Shown one piece after another: positions 59,563 through 64,000 of a stretch of 64,000 nt of DNA. The notes under the pieces are model-generated. The model saw only the letters and a program-made list of their open reading frames with translations, was not told the origin of the DNA and made no database searches. Every line of letters begins with the position of its first letter. Positions within the stretch are counted from its first letter, which is position 1. The position numbers were made by a program, and so were the translations under genes. This DNA is from Deltaproteobacteria bacterium (GTDB lineage: Bacteria; Myxococcota_A; UBA9042; PHBI01; JACKFB01), in NCBI GenBank assembly GCA_020632695.1, contig JACKFB010000005.1:310001-374000 (forward strand). Reading direction: 5' to 3'.

Positions 59563-61512
59563 ATGACCGAGCCGATGCTCAAGTTCTCCGGCCGCATCCT
59601 CTTCCTCACCGAGGATCCCGAGCTGATCCGCCGACAGGTCGCCGGCGAGGACCTCGCCTGGGATCCGTCGTTGCCCCTCATCGACAACATCTCCACCGAC
59701 GAGATCACGCCGGGCTGGGTCTGCTTCTACTATGACGAGACCCTGGGCGAGTTCGCCTTCGTCGGTCTGCGCGGCGGCAGCATGGAGCGCAACGACCTGC
59801 GCTCTGGCGGCTTCGACGTCGTGGTGAGCGGCCTCTCCAAGGGGTGCGGTTCCAGCCGCGAGACGGCTCCCTACGCGGAGAAGGCCGCCGGCGTGCGCCT
59901 GGTCATCGCGCGCTCGATCGAGAAGATCTACGGCCAGAACGCCCAGAACATCGGGCTGCTCACGTCGACCGACTTCGGCCTCATCCCCCGCATCCTGGCC
60001 GGCGAGGAGATCCCCCGTTCCGAGTTCACCCGTGGCCTGGATCCCATCAGCGCCGGCATCGTCGAGGCGGGCGGCCTGTTCGGATACGCGAAGGGCCGGG
60101 TCGGCGGCCGCATCAGGCCGCCGACCATCACCACCGCGCCTCGCCCGATGACCCTGGTCGAGAAGATCATCGCCGGCCACGCCGTGGTCGACGCCGCCAA
60201 CAACGACCTGGGTGTCCAAGCCGTCGCTCCCGGCGACGCGCTCTTCGTCCGCGCCGACGTCCGCTTCTCGCACGAATACGTCACGCCCATGGCCGAGGCG
60301 CTCTTCATCGGGGCCTTCGGCGAGGACGCCCGGGTCGCGGAGCCGACCACCGTGTTCGCCTTCCGCGACCACCTCACCTTCCTCGATCAGGTCATGCCCA
60401 AGGCCCACCGGGAGATGGGCCTGCTCGAGCGCGCCAACGGCCTCGCGACCACGCAGCAGGGCTTCACCGCGCGCCAGGGCATCCGTCTCTACGGTGAGGT
60501 GTCCGCTGGCGGCTCCGAGGCCATCTGCCACAACGCCGTGCTCGAGGACCTGGCGCGACCCGGCGACGTGGTCGTCGGCACGGACTCGCACACCTGCACC
60601 GCCGGCGCGCTGGGAGCCTTCGCGTTCGGGGTCGGCTCCACCGACATGGCGGCGGGCTGGTTCACCCGCGACTTCCGCGTGCGGGTCCCGCGCAGCGTGC
60701 TCTTCCGCCTCGGTGGCACCTTGCCGCGCGACTGCTCGGCCAAGGACGTGATGCTGCGCATCATGGCCACCGACTACATCCGTGAGGGGCACGCCATCGG
60801 CCAGGTGCTCGAGTTCGCTGGCGACGCCGTCACCGCGATGAACCTCGACGAGCGTGCGACGCTCACCAACATGGCGGTCGAGGCCGGCGCCTTCACCGGC
60901 ATCATCGCCGCGGACGAGGCGGCCATCGCCGAGATCGCCGAGATCCGCGGGGTGGCGCCCGACGCGGTCCGGGGCACCGTGCTGCGTTCGGATCCCGACG
61001 CCGAGTACGCGGCCACCTTCGACATCGACGTCAGCGGCCTGCGCCCCATGGTCGCGACGCCGGGTGACCCACGAAACGGCATCGACATCGCCGACCTGCC
61101 GGCCGACGTGGCCATCGACATCGCCTATGGCGGGAGCTGCACCGGCGGCAAGAAGACCGACATGGACCTGTACGCCCGCGTGCTGGGGCCGGCCGTCGCC
61201 GAAGGACGCAGCGTCGCCCCGGGCGTCGACCTGTACATCCAGTTCGGCAGCCAGCACATCCGGCGCTACGCCGAGGAGCGCGGGTACATCGAGTTGTTCC
61301 AGCGCGCCGGCGCCCGGCTGGTCAACCCGAGCTGCGGGGCCTGCATCAAGGCGGGGCCCGGGGTCAGCCTCAACGAGTCGCAGGTCACCATCTCGGCCAT
61401 CAACCGCAACTTCCCTGGCCGCTCGGGCCCCGGTCAGGTCTACCTGGCCAGCCCGCTGGTGGTCGCCGCCAGCGCCCTGGCCGGCCGCATCGTCCGCCCA
61501 CCCGCAGCCTGA
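59563..61512 (+). CDS. Aconitase-family dehydratase, swivel domain first
   Basis: 649 residues. The N-terminal ~190 residues are the swivel (LeuD-type) domain, with KGCGSSRETAPYAEKAAGVR and LVIARSIEKIYGQN; the C-terminal ~450 are the Fe-S catalytic core (LeuC-type), with GTDSHTCTAG (Cys345) and NPSCGACIKAGPG (Cys591, Cys594), the three ligands of a [4Fe-4S] cluster. This is one chain in swivel-then-core order, opposite to the separate LeuC and LeuD pair and to aconitase A, and like aconitase B minus its N-terminal HEAT domain. The substrate (isopropylmalate, homocitrate or other) is not decidable here. GGAGG lies eight bases upstream of the ATG. No pathway neighbours. Confidence 0.88.
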   Translation: MTEPMLKFSGRILFLTEDPELIRRQVAGEDLAWDPSLPLIDNISTDEITPGWVCFYYDETLGEFAFVGLRGGSMERNDLRSGGFDVVVSGLSKGCGSSRETAPYAEKAAGVRLVIARSIEKIYGQNAQNIGLLTSTDFGLIPRILAGEEIPRSEFTRGLDPISAGIVEAGGLFGYAKGRVGGRIRPPTITTAPRPMTLVEKIIAGHAVVDAANNDLGVQAVAPGDALFVRADVRFSHEYVTPMAEALFIGAFGEDARVAEPTTVFAFRDHLTFLDQVMPKAHREMGLLERANGLATTQQGFTARQGIRLYGEVSAGGSEAICHNAVLEDLARPGDVVVGTDSHTCTAGALGAFAFGVGSTDMAAGWFTRDFRVRVPRSVLFRLGGTLPRDCSAKDVMLRIMATDYIREGHAIGQVLEFAGDAVTAMNLDERATLTNMAVEAGAFTGIIAADEAAIAEIAEIRGVAPDAVRGTVLRSDPDAEYAATFDIDVSGLRPMVATPGDPRNGIDIADLPADVAIDIAYGGSCTGGKKTDMDLYARVLGPAVAEGRSVAPGVDLYIQFGSQHIRRYAEERGYIELFQRAGARLVNPSCGACIKAGPGVSLNESQVTISAINRNFPGRSGPGQVYLASPLVVAASALAGRIVRPPAA

Positions 61513-61528
61513 GCGCCCCGCCTCGCGG

Positions 61529-63370
61529 TCAGGCGCGAGCGACCCGGCCCAGACGCGCCAGCTCGTCCTTGGCCCCCATGGCGCGGGCCTCCTCGCAGAG
61601 CCCCTCTCGCAGCGCCTCGGCCTCTCCGTCGCGCCCTTGGGCCCGGAGCACGGCGACCAGGCGCCGGCGCGTGCGCAGCGCCAGCAGGCGCCGCCCCTGT
61701 TCCTCCGCCTCGGCGGCCAGCGTGTAGAGGCGCAGCACCGCCGCCTCGTCCGCAGGTCCGAGCGCGAGCAGCAGGCTCTCGGCATCCAACGCGAGCGGCG
61801 CGGTCCGAAGCGCCAGGGCGCGCACCATCACGGCTCGGGCCAGGGCCCGGGCCGCGTCGGGCGCGAGCCCCCCGTCGGCAGCCACCAGGCGATGTCCCAT
61901 CGCCTCGAGGGCTCGGCCGGCGTCCTCGAGGCGGTCGGCCGCCAGGCAGAGCTGTTGGGCAGACTCGCTCCCCGGGTTCGCGGCGAGCCGCACCCGCGCG
62001 CCCATGGCCTCGACCTCTCGGCTCGCCGCGGCTGCGCCGAGCGCTCCGGTGACGTCCTCGGCCGCCGCCACCTCCAGCGCGGCCAGATCCGGTCGGCCGG
62101 CCACGATCAGCGCCTCCGCCGCAGCCAGCAGGCAGATGACCCGGTCGAGCGCCCGGGAGCGCGCGCCGAAGTACTCCGCTCCCGCACGGAAGCCGGTCAC
62201 CGCAAGCTCCACGCGCCCGCGCGCGAAGGCCAGGGCCGCCAGGTTGACGTCGATCCGCGCCCTCGCGTCGTCGTAGCCGAGCTCGCGCGCCTGCTCGAAG
62301 GCGACGGCCAGCGCGCGCTCCGCGACTCCCAGCTCGCCACGCCGCGCGTCGAGCTGGGCGATGAGGCTGGCCACGTCGACGGCGGCGCGCCCCTCGCCGC
62401 CGCGGCGGAAGCTCTCGGCCGCAGCCACCCAGGCCTCCCGCGCGCGGTCCAGCGCGCCTTCCTCGAACTCGAGGTTGCCCAGGTTGACGTCGGCGGCGGC
62501 CATGCCCAGCTCGAAGCGCTGCACGGCGGCCAGCGCGCGCGCCGCCTCGTACAGCTCCCGCGCGCGCACGCGATTGCCGCGGGTCGCCGCGATGTTGCCA
62601 AGATCGGTCAGCCCTCGCGCCTCGGCGGTCACGTCGCCCGAGGCCTTCGCCAGCTCCAGGCCGCGCTCGAAGCACGCCTCTGCCTCGGACAGCCTGCCGG
62701 CGGCGCGCGCGAGATTCCCCAGATTGGCCAGCGCCGTCGCCTCCCCGCTCGCGTTTCCGGCCTGGCGGAAGAGCTCACGCGCCGCCTCGAAGCACTCCCG
62801 CGCCACCTCGAGGCTGCCGGCCGCGCGCTCCACACCACCCAGGGCGTTGAGCGAGGTCGCCGCCCCGACGGGGTCCTCCAGGCGAACGTGGGTGTCCATC
62901 GCCCGGCGCAAGAGCTCGCGGGCCTCGTCCCAATCACCGCGTCCCACCGCCAGCAACCCCAGATTGCCGGTATGGGTGGCCTGAGCGCGGGCGTCTCCCG
63001 CGGCCTCGGCCAGCTCCAGGGCCTCGTGGTGGAAGCTGGCCGCCTCACGCGCCCGACCCCGCCGGCCCACGACGACGCCCAGCTCCCCGAGGGCGGCCGA
63101 GAGGGCCTGGGTCGCGCGCCCTTCGCGGGCCACGCGGACGGCCTCGGCCAGCGAGACCTCCGCCCTCACCTCGTCCCCAGCGCGACTCCAGGAAGACGCC
63201 GCCAGGCGCCAGGCGCGGATCGCCTCCTCGCCCGCGCGCTCGGCTTCCAGCGCCGCGCCCGCCCGCCCGAAGAGCTCCGCCGCGTCGCCGTGACGTCCGC
63301 TGGCGCCGAGCGAGCGCGCGCGTGCGAGGAGCGCATGCCCCTCGGGTGTCTCGCGGTGGCCATCATCCAT
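61529..63370 (-). CDS. TPR protein of unknown function
   Basis: 613 residues, about a dozen helical TPR/MalT-like repeats with long Ala/Glu/Arg-rich helices (ATHTGNLGLLAVGRGDWDEA; TALANLGNLARAAGRLSEAE; RGLTDLGNIAATRGNRVRA). No signal peptide, membrane helix or catalytic domain, so a cytoplasmic scaffold is inferred. The ATG at the N-terminal MDDGHRETPEG is the first in frame. Convergent with the aconitase-family gene (16 bases between stops), divergent from the lytic transglycosylase. Confidence 0.82.
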   Translation of the reverse strand: MDDGHRETPEGHALLARARSLGASGRHGDAAELFGRAGAALEAERAGEEAIRAWRLAASSWSRAGDEVRAEVSLAEAVRVAREGRATQALSAALGELGVVVGRRGRAREAASFHHEALELAEAAGDARAQATHTGNLGLLAVGRGDWDEARELLRRAMDTHVRLEDPVGAATSLNALGGVERAAGSLEVARECFEAARELFRQAGNASGEATALANLGNLARAAGRLSEAEACFERGLELAKASGDVTAEARGLTDLGNIAATRGNRVRARELYEAARALAAVQRFELGMAAADVNLGNLEFEEGALDRAREAWVAAAESFRRGGEGRAAVDVASLIAQLDARRGELGVAERALAVAFEQARELGYDDARARIDVNLAALAFARGRVELAVTGFRAGAEYFGARSRALDRVICLLAAAEALIVAGRPDLAALEVAAAEDVTGALGAAAASREVEAMGARVRLAANPGSESAQQLCLAADRLEDAGRALEAMGHRLVAADGGLAPDAARALARAVMVRALALRTAPLALDAESLLLALGPADEAAVLRLYTLAAEAEEQGRRLLALRTRRRLVAVLRAQGRDGEAEALREGLCEEARAMGAKDELARLGRVARA

Positions 63371-63452
63371 GGGCCGAGCATAGACAACGCGCGAGGCGGC
63401 GTCACGCCAGCCGAAACTTGCGGCTCACGGATCACGCGGGGATGCTGGCGCC

Positions 63453-63995
63453 ATGCGGCGACTGGCGTTCATAGGGCTCTTGGCGCTCACGGCCTGTGGC
63501 AGCTCCCAGCCACCGGCCGAGCGCGCGGCCCGCCCCGGGCCCTCCGTGTCCGGACGCAGCGCGCCGAGCTTCTCGGGCTCGGTGGCGCAGCGCTGCCGCG
63601 CCCTCGAGCCGCTGATGCGCGAGGTGGCGGTGCGCCGTGGCATCGACGTCGGGCTCATCGCTGGCATCGTCCGGGTGGAGTCGACCTTCCGACCGGATGT
63701 GGAGAGCCGCGCGGGCGCCATCGGTCTGATGCAGGTGATGCCGTCGAATGCGCGGCGGCTGGGCTGCGGGGACCTCCGGGAGCCGCGCGCGAACCTGGAC
63801 TGCGGCCTCGAGGTGCTCGCGCGCTTCTTGTCCTACTACCAGCACGACGTGGTGCTCGCGCTGTCCGGGTACAACTCCGGTCATCGCCGACCGAACGCCG
63901 CGAAGCGCGACCAGACCACACCGGAGAATCTGGCATACGTCGAGAAGGTGCTGGCCGCTCGCACCACCTATCTGCGACGCGGATGCTCCCCGTGA
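63453..63995 (+). CDS. Lytic transglycosylase (SLT-type) lipoprotein
   Basis: 180 residues; lipobox LTAC (Cys15). Domain: AGIVRVESTFRPDVESRAGA with catalytic Glu76, GLMQVMP, then CGLEVLARFL and LSGYNSG, the SLT/goose-lysozyme family-1 motifs in order. It cleaves peptidoglycan with formation of a 1,6-anhydro end, from the periplasmic face of a membrane. Short form, with just the catalytic domain. The gene ends five bases before the window edge and looks complete (TGA). Confidence 0.9.
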   Translation: MRRLAFIGLLALTACGSSQPPAERAARPGPSVSGRSAPSFSGSVAQRCRALEPLMREVAVRRGIDVGLIAGIVRVESTFRPDVESRAGAIGLMQVMPSNARRLGCGDLREPRANLDCGLEVLARFLSYYQHDVVLALSGYNSGHRRPNAAKRDQTTPENLAYVEKVLAARTTYLRRGCSP

Positions 63996-64000
63996 GTGCC

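Noticed and set aside
58546..61785. 1079-residue minus-strand open frame
   Set aside because: Antisense of the ABC and aconitase-family genes, each of which has full family motifs.

Overview
The window is GC-rich throughout, and third codon positions are nearly all G or C. It is packed with lipoproteins, tetratricopeptide (TPR) proteins, choice-of-anchor-D repeats, a cysteine-rich protein with a MYXO-CTERM-like tail, an outer-membrane barrel of a family typical of myxobacteria, and eukaryote-like signalling proteins. Together these point to a chromosome of the Myxococcota (former Deltaproteobacteria). I see no rRNA, tRNA, CRISPR array, insertion sequence, phage gene or replication origin. Coding density is high and many neighbours overlap by ATGA/GTGA, so there are several translationally coupled operons.

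Layout. 1-4613 (minus): two large surface lipoproteins built of choice-of-anchor-D (ASH) repeats, the first cut by the window edge. 4965-15411 (plus): a probable single operon with a promoter inside an inverted repeat, a VWA lipoprotein, an outer-membrane beta-barrel, three TPR proteins and an 84-residue secreted protein, ending in a strong hairpin. I read it as an outer-membrane/periplasmic module of the myxobacterial gliding (Glt/Cgl) type. 15447-22952 (plus): mrfA-mrfB DNA-repair helicase/exonuclease coupled to an unknown GT-B-like protein, then a flippase-like membrane protein coupled to a metallophosphoesterase. 23118-26582: rpsU, a CPBP membrane protease and a 14-repeat cysteine-rich surface protein. 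26893-34405 (plus): an AsmA-like/GT51 transglycosylase fusion, an oligopeptide-binding lipoprotein, a glycosidase-like lipoprotein and GluQRS.

34530-45072: a nucleotide-sugar epimerase-like protein, a DUF3352-like membrane protein, a large cyclase/ATPase/TPR signalling protein whose catalytic motifs are eroded, a CAP lipoprotein, a divergent protein kinase and a two-domain PilZ protein. 45140-50372 (plus): QueD and a PTPS-III paralogue (queuosine and probably folate), a beta-propeller/dihaem cytochrome lipoprotein and a DUF2723 membrane protein. 50409-52837 (minus): a FadL-like porin coupled to a lipoprotein. 53173-56672 (minus): a nucleoside-salvage operon (phosphopentomutase-like pseudoenzyme, pyrimidine phosphorylase, purine phosphorylase, cytidine deaminase). 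56761-63995: a YHS protein, an ABC exporter pair, a swivel-first aconitase-family dehydratase, a TPR protein and a lytic transglycosylase.

The most interesting items are the complete Glt/Cgl-like operon with its operator-like dyad, the phosphopentomutase homologue that has lost every metal ligand yet heads the salvage operon, the AsmA-GT51 fusion, the QueD/PTPS-III pair, and two neighbouring signalling proteins with broken catalytic motifs. Family names were assigned by reading motifs, without database searches.
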